A stretch of DNA of 44,059 nucleotides from positions 1 through 44,059 of the forward strand of contig JAOUJZ010000014.1 in assembly GCA_029882915.1 (NCBI GenBank), given 5' to 3'. How positions within the stretch are numbered: position 1 is the stretch's first letter; every line of letters starts with the position of its first letter. The DNA is from Gammaproteobacteria bacterium (lineage in GTDB: Bacteria; Pseudomonadota; Gammaproteobacteria; Nitrosococcales; Methylophagaceae). This document shows positions 16,327 through 25,304 of this stretch, in pieces. The notes beneath the pieces were generated by a model, which made no database searches, was not told the origin of the DNA, and saw nothing but the letters and a program-made list of their open reading frames with translations. Position numbers and translations under genes: made by a program.

Positions 16327-17850
16327 ATGACTGTAATTACAGAAAATGACTTTATTGATAGCATCACTGATGCTTTGCAGTTTATTGCCTGTTATCACCC
16401 CAAAGACTTTATTCAGGCCATGGCAACTGCCTACGATAAAGAACAATCACCCGCGGCTAAAGATGCCATTGCCCAGATTCTGGTTAATTCACGGATGTGT
16501 GCCGAAGATCAGCGTCCTATTTGTCAGGATACTGGCATCGTCAACGTGTTCATTAAAGTCGGCATGGATGTGCAGTGGAAAGCCAGTCAAAGCCTTGATG
16601 ATATGGTCAATGAAGGTGTGCGTCGCGCATACACTCACCCTGACAACGTACTAAGGGCATCGGTAGTCAGCGATCCACTGGGTGCTCGTACTAACACCCT
16701 GGATAATACGCCTGCAGTTATTCACACAGAAATAGTGTTAGGGGATAAAGTTGAAGTCCATGTTGCTGCCAAAGGTGGCGGCAGCGAAAACAAAGCCAAA
16801 TTTACGATCCTTAATCCAAGCGATAGTTTAGTGGGCTGGGTGCTGAAAACCATACCTGAAATGGGTGCTGGCTGGTGTCCTCCCGGAGTTATTGGCATCG
16901 GTGTGGGTGGTACCGCTGAAAAAGCAATGCTCATGGCAAAAGAATCACTGATGGCACCGATTGATATCCAGGATTTGATCGAACGCGGCGCTCAGACAAC
17001 TGCAGAAAAATTACGTATTGAATTGTATGAAAAGATCAATCAACTGGGCATTGGTGCTCAGGGTCTTGGTGGCTTAACCACTGTACTTGATGTCAAAATC
17101 AGTGACTACCCTACTCATGCTGCCTCATTGCCTGTGGCGATAATTCCTAATTGCGCTGCTACTCGACATACCCATTTCACATTGAATGGCACAGGTTCTG
17201 CCCAGTTTGAACCACCTTCGTTATCAGATTGGCCTGATATCACTTGGCAAGCGGCTAAAAATACCCGCCATGTTGATCTGGATACCATCACTCAGGCTGA
17301 AATTGAGCAATGGCAACCGGGTGACACTTTGTTACTCAGCGGTCATTTACTTACCGGACGCGATGCAGCTCATAAAAAAATAGCTGATCTGTTTGCAAAT
17401 GGTCAGACATTGCCAGCCGGATTAGACTTTAACAACCGCTTTATCTATTACGTTGGCCCTGTCGATCCAGTAAAAAATGAAGTCGTTGGTCCTGCTGGAC
17501 CGACTACTGCCACACGGATGGATAAATTCACTGACATAATGCTGGAAAAAACCGGTTTACTTGGCATGATAGGCAAAGCTGAACGTGGGCCTAAGGCTAT
17601 TGAATCAATAAAAAAACACCACTCTACCTATTTGATTGCAGTCGGTGGTTCTGCCTATTTAGTCTCAAAAGCGATCAAATCATCACGTGTGGTTGCCTTT
17701 GAAGAATTGGGCATGGAAGCCATTCGTGAATTTTATGTTGAAAATATGCCAGTCACAGTCGCTGTCGACAGTTATGGTGAGTCAATTCATAAAATAGGAC
17801 CAACGGAATGGCGGCAAAAAATCAGCGTCATACCTCTCAGTTCAAAATAG
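16327..17850 (+). CDS. Fumarate hydratase, class I (iron-sulfur)
   Basis: TCA-cycle enzyme interconverting fumarate and malate through a [4Fe-4S] cluster. Three cysteines, C66 in RPICQDTG, C184 in GWCPPG and C276 in PNCAATRH, are spaced 118 and 92 residues apart, nearly the same as the cluster ligands of E. coli FumA (119 and 94). The N-terminal alpha-type and C-terminal beta-type domains (SGHLLTGRDAAHKK, YYVGPVDP, GPTTATRMDKFT) are fused in one 507-residue chain. Being oxygen- and iron-sensitive, it fits a cell with active iron uptake (feoAB nearby). It sits between proS and a lytic transglycosylase gene on the same strand. Confidence 0.95.
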   Translation: MTVITENDFIDSITDALQFIACYHPKDFIQAMATAYDKEQSPAAKDAIAQILVNSRMCAEDQRPICQDTGIVNVFIKVGMDVQWKASQSLDDMVNEGVRRAYTHPDNVLRASVVSDPLGARTNTLDNTPAVIHTEIVLGDKVEVHVAAKGGGSENKAKFTILNPSDSLVGWVLKTIPEMGAGWCPPGVIGIGVGGTAEKAMLMAKESLMAPIDIQDLIERGAQTTAEKLRIELYEKINQLGIGAQGLGGLTTVLDVKISDYPTHAASLPVAIIPNCAATRHTHFTLNGTGSAQFEPPSLSDWPDITWQAAKNTRHVDLDTITQAEIEQWQPGDTLLLSGHLLTGRDAAHKKIADLFANGQTLPAGLDFNNRFIYYVGPVDPVKNEVVGPAGPTTATRMDKFTDIMLEKTGLLGMIGKAERGPKAIESIKKHHSTYLIAVGGSAYLVSKAIKSSRVVAFEELGMEAIREFYVENMPVTVAVDSYGESIHKIGPTEWRQKISVIPLSSK

Positions 17851-17861
17851 TAAGACGTGTT

Positions 17862-18560
17862 ATGTTGATTCGCATCTCAATTGTAGTTTTTAGTATTTTT
17901 ACAATCCCCTTTAGTCAGGCAGAATCAGTTCGACAAGTCCAGCAGGAAGATGGTGTTATTGAGTTTTCCAATGTCGATGCGGAAAGTAACAGACTACTCA
18001 CCAAAGACAGGAAAACTGCTCAAACACTTATTTATAAATCAGAATCAAATGCTGTCACCACCTTTTCTGATCAAAAACCACTTGATGTCGCCTATGAAGT
18101 ATTAAAGTTTGATTGTTTTGCCTGTGATCCTCATTCGACAATTGATTGGAACCACGTTAAGCTAGATCTTACTTCTTATGCCACAGCGATTAATGAAGCA
18201 GCTAAGCACCATCATGTTGACCCCGCTCTAATAAGAGCACTCATACATGCAGAGTCATCATTTAACCCTAAAGCTGTCTCTACACAGGGAGCACAAGGAC
18301 TTATGCAACTCATGCCAAACACAGCCAAAGATCTTGGCGTCAGCAATGCCTTTAACACCCAACAAAACATTGATGGTGGTGTGAAATACCTTGCCCAACT
18401 ATTACGTAAATTTAATGGCAATATTAAATTGGCTACAGCAGCCTATAATGCCGGCCCATCCGCCGTGAAAAAATACAATGGCATACCACCATATAGCGAA
18501 ACTCAGGTTTACGTTGAACGGGTAGGCATTCTCCACCGACGCTATCAGCGTGCAGGTTGA
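17862..18560 (+). CDS. Exported lytic transglycosylase (SLT domain)
   Basis: Cuts peptidoglycan glycan strands in the periplasm. The start at 17862 gives a signal peptide (residues 1-20, ending PFSQA); an in-frame ATG at 17808 inside the fumarase gene would bury it. A short N-terminal segment VRQVQQEDGVIEFSNV resembles the DUF4124 pattern. The C-terminal catalytic domain (about 105-230) has catalytic glutamate E131 in ALIHAESSFNP, then GAQGLMQLMP, and TAAYNAGPSAVKKY. At 232 residues it is a small single-domain enzyme. Its stop overlaps the next gene (TTGA), suggesting coupling. Confidence 0.92.
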   Translation: MLIRISIVVFSIFTIPFSQAESVRQVQQEDGVIEFSNVDAESNRLLTKDRKTAQTLIYKSESNAVTTFSDQKPLDVAYEVLKFDCFACDPHSTIDWNHVKLDLTSYATAINEAAKHHHVDPALIRALIHAESSFNPKAVSTQGAQGLMQLMPNTAKDLGVSNAFNTQQNIDGGVKYLAQLLRKFNGNIKLATAAYNAGPSAVKKYNGIPPYSETQVYVERVGILHRRYQRAG

Positions 18561-18838
18561 GTCAAGTGACTTCCCTTAAACAATTTCTTGCTGAAAACGA
18601 ACAACTTATTCATTCTACGATGCAAAAAGTCGAATCGCATGTACAACGACAGAAAGATAACTGGATATACAATACCGTTTTAATAGAAGGCTGCGATGTA
18701 CCATTTAAATACAAACGTCAGAAAAAATACAAATCACTGAAAGGTGCACGAGTGGACATCATCTACTATCCCAGCACTGAAATGGTTGCTGGAATGAAAT
18801 TCGAATATATGAAAGTGGTGAAGATTAATTTATCTTGA
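18557..18838 (+). CDS. Small conserved-looking protein of unknown function
   Basis: A 93-residue protein starting with TTG in a four-base TTGA overlap with the transglycosylase stop; a GTG at 18566 is an alternative start. No signal peptide or membrane segment is seen. The first half is helical and charged (SLKQFLAENEQLIHSTMQKVESHVQRQ), the second half is strand-rich with many aromatic and lysine residues (NWIYNTVLIEGCDVPFKY, VDIIYYPSTE). I do not recognise the family. Tight coupling to a cell-wall enzyme is the only functional hint. Confidence 0.65.
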   Translation: MSQVTSLKQFLAENEQLIHSTMQKVESHVQRQKDNWIYNTVLIEGCDVPFKYKRQKKYKSLKGARVDIIYYPSTEMVAGMKFEYMKVVKINLS

Positions 18839-18924
18839 ATATCAATAAATCACTGAAGATAAACTCCTTATCCTTCTTAACAACACACAACACTCTTATA
18901 CAAACTGAAGATATATCCTGACAA

Positions 18925-19146
18925 ATGAATGAACAAACTAATAACACATTACACGGAGTAACACTGGAACAGATCATCAACAGACTGGTTGAATATTATG
19001 GCTGGGAAGGCTTGGCTAAACATATTGATATCCGCTGTTTCACTACTGATCCATCAGTGAAATCCAGCCTAAAGTTCTTAAGAAAAACACCTTGGGCAAG
19101 GAAGAAGGTTGAGGATTTATATATTGACACCCAACAAAATAGCTAA
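18925..19146 (+). CDS. VF530 family (DUF2132) small DNA-binding-like protein
   Basis: A 73-residue protein with the highly conserved VF530 pattern: [19 protein letters not shown], then [19 protein letters not shown] and [17 protein letters not shown]530-family structure has been described as a helical fold related to DNA-binding proteins, but the cellular role is not established. The basic C-terminal helix is consistent with nucleic acid binding. It has no obvious strong ribosome binding site, and lies 86 bases after the unknown small gene on the same strand. Confidence 0.88.
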   Translation: MNEQTNNTLHGVTLEQIINRLVEYYGWEGLAKHIDIRCFTTDPSVKSSLKFLRKTPWARKKVEDLYIDTQQNS

Positions 19147-19226
19147 TAAATAGAATTCCACTAGTATTCCCTTCTGTTTCAATGACAGAATTAAGTACTC
19201 AATATCTGAATCAATCAGTTATGTAG

Positions 19227-21236
19227 CTAGACACGAAAATGGTGAACTAAATCATTAAGGCCACTAGCTAAACTAGCCAGATCTTTACTGGCCGCAGAGG
19301 TTTGCGATGCACCATCTGATGTTTGTTCGGTCATATCATTGATTCTTACAATATTACGATTAATTTCCTCGGCAACCGCACTTTGCTCCTCAGATGCAGT
19401 TGCGATTTGAGCACTCATATCATTGATTCGTTTAATCACTTCGGCAACTGTATTTAAAGCATCACCCGTTGAATCTGCCTGTTTGACAGCAAATTCCACT
19501 TGATTTTGACTTTGGGTCATAGACTCGACAGCCTCTTTGGCACCTTGTTGTAAGAGTTCAATTATCTTGGTTATTTCACCTATTGAGTCTTGTGTTCGTG
19601 CAGCTAAACTTCTTACCTCATCAGCCACGACGGCAAACCCTCGTCCATGTTCGCCTGCTCTAGCTGCCTCAATCGCTGCGTTAAGTGCCAGAAGGTTAGT
19701 CTGGTCAGCGATTGAATTAATAACATCTAACACACTGGAAATATCAATACTCCGCTGTTCTAATTCAGTTATGGTACTACTTGATCGGGTTATATTTGCT
19801 GCCAGTTCCTGAACAAATGCAATAGTTTTTTGCATCGCCTCTGACCCTTTTCCAACATAACTAATAGCCTCGTCTGATGCCTCTGAAGTATGCGTGGTGT
19901 TTCTAGCGACCTCATTTACTGTCGAGGTCATTTCATTCATTGCAGTAGCTACTTGAGCAGATTCTGACTGCTGTGTCTGAATAGCCTGACTAGTTAGTTC
20001 CGTGATGACTGAGGTTTCTTCTGAAGCAGATGAAATCTGATGACTGGCATCAGCAACTTTTTTTATTGCTTCTTGAAAAGTTCCCATCATATGATTAAAC
20101 GCTTGTGCGATCTGTGTAATTTCATCTTTACCTTTAATATCGGCTCTGTAAGTAAGATCGCTGTCTTTATCCACCATGAGCATGACATTTTTCAACTCTT
20201 CCACTGGCTGAGTAATACTGCGTGAGACCAAGATCATTAAGGTAACACCTACTAATAGGCCTACCAACAATTGCATCCACGAAATAATCTTCGATTTTTT
20301 TGCTGACGCTGACATCAAAGTGGAATCGTCAGCTAACAGCATAGCTTGATCCTCAGCCATTTCGGTCAAAATTACTTTAATTTGAGAGCCTAGAGGTGCA
20401 GCTTTGGTTGCCAGCCAATGATTCGCTAAATTCCAATCTTCTTGTGATCGCATTCCCAGCATAATAGGAGGAAGTGGACTAAAGATAATTCTCGCATCCT
20501 CAAAGATTTTAAATGCGTTACTTTGTTGTGCATTTAACAGCGAATTATTGCTTTTTAGATCTGCAAACCTTCTGTCATTTTTGGCCCACAATGCCTCATA
20601 ATTATTTTTATAGCTCTCCTCACCAGATAACAGGTAACCACGAATATTAGCTAGCGATAAACCTAATGTACCACGCACATCTGCCATCATACCCAGTAGC
20701 GCTTTTCTTTCTGGTGTAGCGCTCATTTCAAATTCCGCATCAATCATAGCAGTAATGTGTTTTGACATAATTGAGGCTTGAGGAACTGCTTTTTGATAAA
20801 GCATTTCTAATGAAGGCGTATTTTGTATTGTTTGAGCTATATCTTCGATTTTTTGTTGCTCAATTTCAAAATCTTTAAACAATTGTTTCAGCTTTTTCAA
20901 GCGAGAAATATTTTCAGGATTGGTCCAATTAACTGACATTGTCTCTAATGTTGCCAAGGAAGTATTTATGTCTTCATCCCATGCTTTTTGTCGTTCGACT
21001 TTAAACTTATCTTTACCTAATAACATCCAGCCTCGTAAAGCTGCCAACGCTCGATTAACGCCATTAAGTAAACCTTGGCTTGCTTGTGCAGTTGGTATAC
21101 GTAGCTCAACAACTTTTTGCCCCTGTTGCTCAAGCGATGTTATTTGCCAAATGGAATTGATCGAAGCAATAGCAATCACAGCAATCAGTAGAGAAAATCC
21201 GATTACTAATCTTTTTTTGATACTTAGTTGTCTCAT
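19227..21236 (-). CDS. Methyl-accepting chemotaxis protein with helical bimodular-type sensor
   Basis: Transmembrane chemoreceptor. Membrane helix 1 is at about 9-29 and helix 2 at about 318-338, enclosing a periplasmic sensor of roughly 285 residues that is nearly all helical. The sensor contains two similar blocks, [13 protein letters not shown] (about 67-79) and [13 protein letters not shown] (about 198-210), each followed by a YEALW/RQKAW-type helix, as in helical bimodular (HBM) sensors of the McpS type that bind small organic acids. A HAMP domain (about 339-391) and the signalling hairpin tip [20 protein letters not shown] follow. It ends FHFRV without the NWETF-type CheR tether. The ligand is unknown; no che genes are near. 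Confidence 0.93.
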   Translation of the reverse strand: MRQLSIKKRLVIGFSLLIAVIAIASINSIWQITSLEQQGQKVVELRIPTAQASQGLLNGVNRALAALRGWMLLGKDKFKVERQKAWDEDINTSLATLETMSVNWTNPENISRLKKLKQLFKDFEIEQQKIEDIAQTIQNTPSLEMLYQKAVPQASIMSKHITAMIDAEFEMSATPERKALLGMMADVRGTLGLSLANIRGYLLSGEESYKNNYEALWAKNDRRFADLKSNNSLLNAQQSNAFKIFEDARIIFSPLPPIMLGMRSQEDWNLANHWLATKAAPLGSQIKVILTEMAEDQAMLLADDSTLMSASAKKSKIISWMQLLVGLLVGVTLMILVSRSITQPVEELKNVMLMVDKDSDLTYRADIKGKDEITQIAQAFNHMMGTFQEAIKKVADASHQISSASEETSVITELTSQAIQTQQSESAQVATAMNEMTSTVNEVARNTTHTSEASDEAISYVGKGSEAMQKTIAFVQELAANITRSSSTITELEQRSIDISSVLDVINSIADQTNLLALNAAIEAARAGEHGRGFAVVADEVRSLAARTQDSIGEITKIIELLQQGAKEAVESMTQSQNQVEFAVKQADSTGDALNTVAEVIKRINDMSAQIATASEEQSAVAEEINRNIVRINDMTEQTSDGASQTSAASKDLASLASGLNDLVHHFRV

Positions 21237-21519
21237 AACTTATCCTCTCAACTCTCACCCCCCCGCTCTAGTGTGAGGGACTAATTTCATTTTGGACCAT
21301 TAAATGACTTACTAACGGCAAAATACTCCTCTTTTCGTACTTTGTTAACGTCTTTTAATGATAAAACCTTACTTATTACGCGTTAAAGCAATAAGTATTC
21401 CAAAATATAATAAGTAAAAGTATCTGTGACCTATGAAAAAGCAGGTATCATTAATTTTTTAAATTAATGAATGATGTAGGGCTGATTCCTTTTATGCTAA
21501 TAAGAGCCCCTTTAAGTCT

Positions 21520-21987
21520 ATGACAAATAATTCTCGCAGTTGCCCTTGTATCAGTGGTAAAACTTATAAAGGTTGTTGTCAACCACTACATAATGGTGAG
21601 ATGCATGCCAGTACCGCTGAACAATTGATGTATTCACGTTACAGTGCTTTTTGTTTAGGTAAAGTTGCTTATTTGATTGCTACGCTCCATCCTGACAAGC
21701 GTCAGCAAGACGATGAGCAAACACTTGCTCAAACAATTGAACAGACCAAGTGGATAGGTTTAAAAATCATCCAGTATCAATCAGAAGGTCACACAGCCAC
21801 TGTTGAGTTTGTGGCTTTTTATCAAGATGATCCCTTCAACCAGCTCCACGAGCGTTCGAATTTTATCAAAGAAAATAATTGCTGGTTTTATGTTGATGGT
21901 GAATTTCTACCAGACATCAAGCTAACTAGAAATGAACTGTGTTTTTGTGGCAGTGGCAAAAAATTGAAAAAATGTCATGCAAGTTAG
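21520..21987 (+). CDS. YchJ-like protein with two SEC-C zinc motifs
   Basis: A 155-residue protein of the YchJ family. A zinc-binding SEC-C motif is at each end: CPCISGKTYKGCC at 8-20 and CFCGSGKKLKKCH near the C-terminus. Between them lies the NTF2-like YchJ domain, with MYSRYSAFCLGKVAYLIATLHP and VEFVAFYQ as the best conserved parts. SEC-C motifs are named from SecA, where they bind SecB and ribosomes; the role of YchJ itself is not settled. The gene is alone on the plus strand and the hairpin that ends it includes its last codons. Confidence 0.9.
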   Translation: MTNNSRSCPCISGKTYKGCCQPLHNGEMHASTAEQLMYSRYSAFCLGKVAYLIATLHPDKRQQDDEQTLAQTIEQTKWIGLKIIQYQSEGHTATVEFVAFYQDDPFNQLHERSNFIKENNCWFYVDGEFLPDIKLTRNELCFCGSGKKLKKCHAS

Positions 21988-22009
21988 GTATGAACTTGCA
22001 TGAAGTTTT
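21967..22009. terminator. Two-way terminator between ychJ-like gene and yqhA
   Basis: Perfect 10-bp stem CATGCAAGTT/AACTTGCATG (21976-21985 with 21993-22002), TTTT on the right and six A residues on the left (21967-21972). It would end the short plus-strand gene and, more strongly, the long minus-strand transcript coming from glyA. Confidence 0.8.
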
Positions 22010-22020
22010 GTATCCTGAAA

Positions 22021-22536
22021 CTAGTGTTCTTCAGCGTGAGACAAGTAGAGTGTGAGGCCAATCAAGGCAATGCCACCGGCTAACGCCAACAGGTCAATTG
22101 GACCGTTAAAATCCATACTGATAGCATGCTCGAAGAAAGTGACAATTAAAATCATTAATACCACACGGCCTAGACGTGTTTTTAAATCATCGAGGCTGTG
22201 AATAGCAAGAACAGACTGCGCTTCTGATGATTCTGCCTGTTCAATTTTACTGATAAACAACTCATATAAACCGAGTGCAAAAATCAGTAATACAGTCGCC
22301 AGCAAATAGCCATCAATGACTTCAACCACATGAGTCACTGTTTCGGCTCTGAAAGCTTTACGAGCTTCACCAATCAAATCAGGCGATAAATACTCACCCA
22401 GATGTGAAATCAGATAATACGCATCCACTGACGCCATATAAAACATGGCAAAAGCGGTTAACAAGCTTGCTATAACGGCAAGTAACACAACAAAACGGCT
22501 GTTCCAAAGCATGTTTTCAAACAGTTTTTCCATCAT
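22021..22536 (-). CDS. YqhA family (UPF0114) membrane protein
   Basis: A 171-residue inner-membrane protein with three to four hydrophobic helices (about 16-38, 79-96, 121-139 and 146-165). The N-terminal FENMLWNSRFVVLLAVIASL and the central VVEVIDGYLLATVLLIFALGLYELF with FISKIE are the hallmarks of the family. Function is not established. It lies 34 bases after panD and is the last gene before a two-way terminator, so it is probably carried on the tail of the pantothenate transcript. Confidence 0.88.
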   Translation of the reverse strand: MMEKLFENMLWNSRFVVLLAVIASLLTAFAMFYMASVDAYYLISHLGEYLSPDLIGEARKAFRAETVTHVVEVIDGYLLATVLLIFALGLYELFISKIEQAESSEAQSVLAIHSLDDLKTRLGRVVLMILIVTFFEHAISMDFNGPIDLLALAGGIALIGLTLYLSHAEEH

Positions 22537-22570
22537 GGTTACCCTTACTTAATACGCGGTTAGGAAGAAA

Positions 22571-22951
22571 TCAGGCTGCTTGAACAGGAATAGAATGACG
22601 CGTATGCGTAATATCGTTATTCTCATCTAGATAGACAAGTGTTGGCTTGAAGTTAGCTACTTCTTTTTCATCCATAGTGGTGTAGGCACAAATAATTATG
22701 CGGTCACCCGGAGATGCTTTATGTGCTGCTGCGCCATTGACCGAGATGATATTTGAACCCGCTTCTGCACAGATCGCATAGGTCGTGAAACGTTCGCCAT
22801 TGGCAACGTTGTAGATCTGGATCTGCTCATATTCATGAATACCAGCGGCTTCCAGCAATTTGCTATCGATCGCACACGAACCTTCATACTCTAATTCAGA
22901 GTGTGTCACGCAAGCGCGGTGTAGTTTTGTTTTTAATAAAGTCAGTTGCAT
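22571..22951 (-). CDS. panD: Aspartate 1-decarboxylase
   Basis: Makes beta-alanine from aspartate for pantothenate. With the ATG at 22951 ([13 protein letters not shown]) the protein is 126 residues, the same as E. coli PanD, and the self-cleavage site falls exactly at G24-S25 (EYEGSCAID), where Ser25 becomes the pyruvoyl group. A TTG three codons upstream (22960) would shift this numbering and is less likely. Catalytic Y58-region and the C-terminal [14 protein letters not shown] segment are present. It is the last of panB-panC-panD. Confidence 0.97.
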   Translation of the reverse strand: MQLTLLKTKLHRACVTHSELEYEGSCAIDSKLLEAAGIHEYEQIQIYNVANGERFTTYAICAEAGSNIISVNGAAAHKASPGDRIIICAYTTMDEKEVANFKPTLVYLDENNDITHTRHSIPVQAA

Positions 22952-23002
22952 ATCCGACAATCAGTAGTGAACTAATAGAATATTATCGCTTTTTAGCCAT
23001 CA

Positions 23003-23854
23003 TCAAGCAAGATTACAAGCCACATTATCTATCAATCGTGCTTTGCCCAAACGTGCTGCTGCCAAAATTCTGAGTTCCCTGTCACCCTCTTTAGCTAGCT
23101 CTAGATTGTCAGCACAACGAATATCAACATATTCAGGAGTGAAACCTGAATCTTGCAAACGTTCCAAGGCCTGTTGTTGCAGAAGGGCATAGTCTCGTTC
23201 ACCTTGCACAATTTGTTTTTGTATCGATAGTAAGGTTCGGTGTAATTCAGCCGCCTGTTCGCGCTGTTGTTCAGTCAAGTATTGATTGCGTGAACTCATT
23301 GCCAATCCATTAGGTTCTCGAAACGTTGGGCCACCCGCAATTTCAATAGCCAAGTTCAGATCAGCCACCATTTTCTTTATCAACAACAATTGTTGATAAT
23401 CTTTTTCACCAAAGACAGCAATGTCTGCTTGAACCATATTAAATAATTTGGTGACAACGGTTGCAACGCCATCAAAATGTCCTGGGCGATTCTGTCCGCA
23501 CAGTTTATCGTCCATGCCGGGCACAGTGACCGTCGTCTGTGCAGTCATTCCATGTGGATACATTTCCTCAACGGTGGGCGTAAACAGTAAATCACAATTG
23601 TTGGCACCCAGTTGCTGACTATCGGCATCCAGCGTTTTGGGATAGGCTGATAAATCATCTTTATCATCGAACTGCAATGGATTTACAAAGATACTTACGA
23701 TGACCTTGTCTGCTACCGATTTGGCGTGTTTAACCAATGATATATGACCTTGATGCAGATTGCCCATAGTGGGAACCAATGCAATTGTCTGTTTTTGTTG
23801 GCGCCATGCTTTTACTTGTGCATGTAATGCACTCACTGAATTAACTATCTGCAT
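23003..23854 (-). CDS. panC: Pantothenate synthetase
   Basis: Joins pantoate and beta-alanine using ATP. At 283 residues it matches the E. coli length. Nucleotidyltransferase signatures are visible: MGNLHQGHISLV (30-41, the HxGH type motif), SIFVNPLQF, GEKDYQQL with the ATP-contacting lysine, and MSSRNQYL (the KMSKS-like loop). Its ATG overlaps the panB stop by one base (TAATG), giving tight translational coupling; panD follows after 51 bases. Confidence 0.97.
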   Translation of the reverse strand: MQIVNSVSALHAQVKAWRQQKQTIALVPTMGNLHQGHISLVKHAKSVADKVIVSIFVNPLQFDDKDDLSAYPKTLDADSQQLGANNCDLLFTPTVEEMYPHGMTAQTTVTVPGMDDKLCGQNRPGHFDGVATVVTKLFNMVQADIAVFGEKDYQQLLLIKKMVADLNLAIEIAGGPTFREPNGLAMSSRNQYLTEQQREQAAELHRTLLSIQKQIVQGERDYALLQQQALERLQDSGFTPEYVDIRCADNLELAKEGDRELRILAAARLGKARLIDNVACNLA

Positions 23855-24648
23855 TAATAGTGTTGTTCCAACTGAGGAAATTGACCTGACTTCACATCCT
23901 GAACATATTTGGCAATCGCTGCCGGAATCGCACCAGTATCAGCCAGAAAATCATGGCTGAATCGAGGTCGCTTACCGGGTGTTAGTCCCAGCATGTCGTA
24001 TAGCACCAGTACCTGGCCATCACAGGCTACGCCCGCGCCGATACCTATCACTGGAATAGTCACCGTTGCAGTTACTCGCTCAGCAAGCTCCGCAGGCACG
24101 CACTCCAGTACCAACATATCCGCACCGGCATCTTGTAAGGCTTTGGCATCAGTGACTAACTGTTCAGCATCATTGGTATCACGCCCCTGCACCCGATACC
24201 CACCTAAACGATGTACCGATTGAGGCAATAAACCCAAATGCGCACAAACAGGAATACCCCGCTCGACCAATTGCTTAACAGTATCGGCAACTACAGCGCC
24301 ACCCTCCAACTTCACCATTTGTGCACCACCTTCTGCCATCAATCGTGCAGCATTATGAATGGCCTGTTTGGTATTTGCATAACTCATAAATGGCATATCA
24401 GCGATTACAAAGACTTTTTCACTGCCACGTACCACATTGCGAGTGTGGTAAACCATGTCATCAACAGTGACGGGCAATGTGCTTTCCTGACCTTGAATAA
24501 CCATGCCTAATGAATCACCAACCAGAATGATATCTACGCCTGCTTGCTCAAGAACATGACTAAAGCTGGCATCATACGCTGTTAGCACAGCAATTTTTTT
24601 TTGCTCAACTTTCATTTTTCGCAGACTGGTTAATGTTGTTCGGCTCAT
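23854..24648 (-). CDS. panB: 3-Methyl-2-oxobutanoate hydroxymethyltransferase
   Basis: First committed step to pantothenate: transfers a one-carbon group from methylene-tetrahydrofolate to ketoisovalerate. The 264 residues form the expected TIM barrel with metal and substrate residues D45 (VGDSLGMV), D84 (IADMPF) and the K-x-E pair at 113-115 (KLEGG). IPVCAHLGLLPQSVHRLGGYRVQGR is the conserved central segment. It consumes folate one-carbon units, which links it to glyA and folK in the same run. It starts two bases after the deoxynucleoside kinase stop. Confidence 0.97.
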   Translation of the reverse strand: MSRTTLTSLRKMKVEQKKIAVLTAYDASFSHVLEQAGVDIILVGDSLGMVIQGQESTLPVTVDDMVYHTRNVVRGSEKVFVIADMPFMSYANTKQAIHNAARLMAEGGAQMVKLEGGAVVADTVKQLVERGIPVCAHLGLLPQSVHRLGGYRVQGRDTNDAEQLVTDAKALQDAGADMLVLECVPAELAERVTATVTIPVIGIGAGVACDGQVLVLYDMLGLTPGKRPRFSHDFLADTGAIPAAIAKYVQDVKSGQFPQLEQHY

Positions 24649-24650
24649 AA

Positions 24651-25304
24651 TTATTTCTCTTTTACAGGCAGAGGATTGTAATAGTGCCGCCCACTTTGTT
24701 GGGTACTGATTTGCTCTAGCAGATTCTGATAATCCTGTTCGCTATTAACAAGATCTATCTGTTCTGCATTCACAATCAACAGTGGTGATGCATCATAATA
24801 ATGGAAGAAATCAGCATACGTATCTGCCAGACGTTTCAGATAACCCTCTTCAATCCGCTGTTCATAACCAATCCCTCTTTGAGAGACTCGTGCTTTTAAC
24901 ACCGATAAAGGCGCTTGCAGGTAGATCACCAAATCAGGAACACGATTTTGCATAGTGAGATTGTCATACACCATGTTATATAACGCTAGTTCATCATCGT
25001 CTAAAGTAATTTGAGCAAATAATCGATCTTTCTCAACCATAAAATCAGCTACCTGCAAATTTGTAAACAGGTCATCCTGTTGCAAGGTTTTACTTAACTT
25101 TACTCTCTGCATCAGAAAACTAAGTTGCGTTGGCAATGCCGATTGTTTTGGGTACAGATAAAATTTTTCAAGAAAAGGATTATGTTCAGGCTGTTCCAGT
25201 AAAGTGGTGCCAGAAAAACTGTCAGCGAGACGTTTAACCAAATGGGTCTTTCCAACGCCTATTGGCCCTTCAACAACAATATATTGATGCGGTAATGTAT
25301 TCAT
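24651..25304 (-). CDS. Deoxynucleoside kinase family protein (deoxyadenosine/deoxyguanosine-type)
   Basis: A 217-residue P-loop kinase: GPIGVGKT (about 14-21), substrate-site region LLEQPEHNPFLEKFY, and a lid-type segment SQRGIGYEQRIEEGYL. These match the deoxynucleoside kinase family that phosphorylates purine deoxynucleosides for salvage, found between folK and panB in several gammaproteobacteria. The ERS-type motif of animal enzymes is not exact here. Nucleoside specificity cannot be read from the sequence. It overlaps folK by four bases and sits two bases before panB, so it is co-translated with vitamin genes although its own pathway differs. Confidence 0.88.
   Translation of the reverse strand: MNTLPHQYIVVEGPIGVGKTHLVKRLADSFSGTTLLEQPEHNPFLEKFYLYPKQSALPTQLSFLMQRVKLSKTLQQDDLFTNLQVADFMVEKDRLFAQITLDDDELALYNMVYDNLTMQNRVPDLVIYLQAPLSVLKARVSQRGIGYEQRIEEGYLKRLADTYADFFHYYDASPLLIVNAEQIDLVNSEQDYQNLLEQISTQQSGRHYYNPLPVKEK

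Noticed and set aside
18848-18915. Direct repeat ACTGAAGATA on either side of a short gap before the VF530 gene
   Set aside because: Ten-base repeat in AT-rich DNA with no symmetry or known factor; likely chance.
19160-19200. TTCTGT/ACAGAA stem downstream of the chemoreceptor and VF530 genes
   Set aside because: Short AT-rich stem without a T-tract on either strand; not a convincing terminator.
21237-21360. GCCGTTAG on the minus strand as a sigma-28 -10 box for the chemoreceptor gene
   Set aside because: Six of eight positions match, but no TAAA box is found about 15 bases upstream, so a flagellar promoter is not supported.
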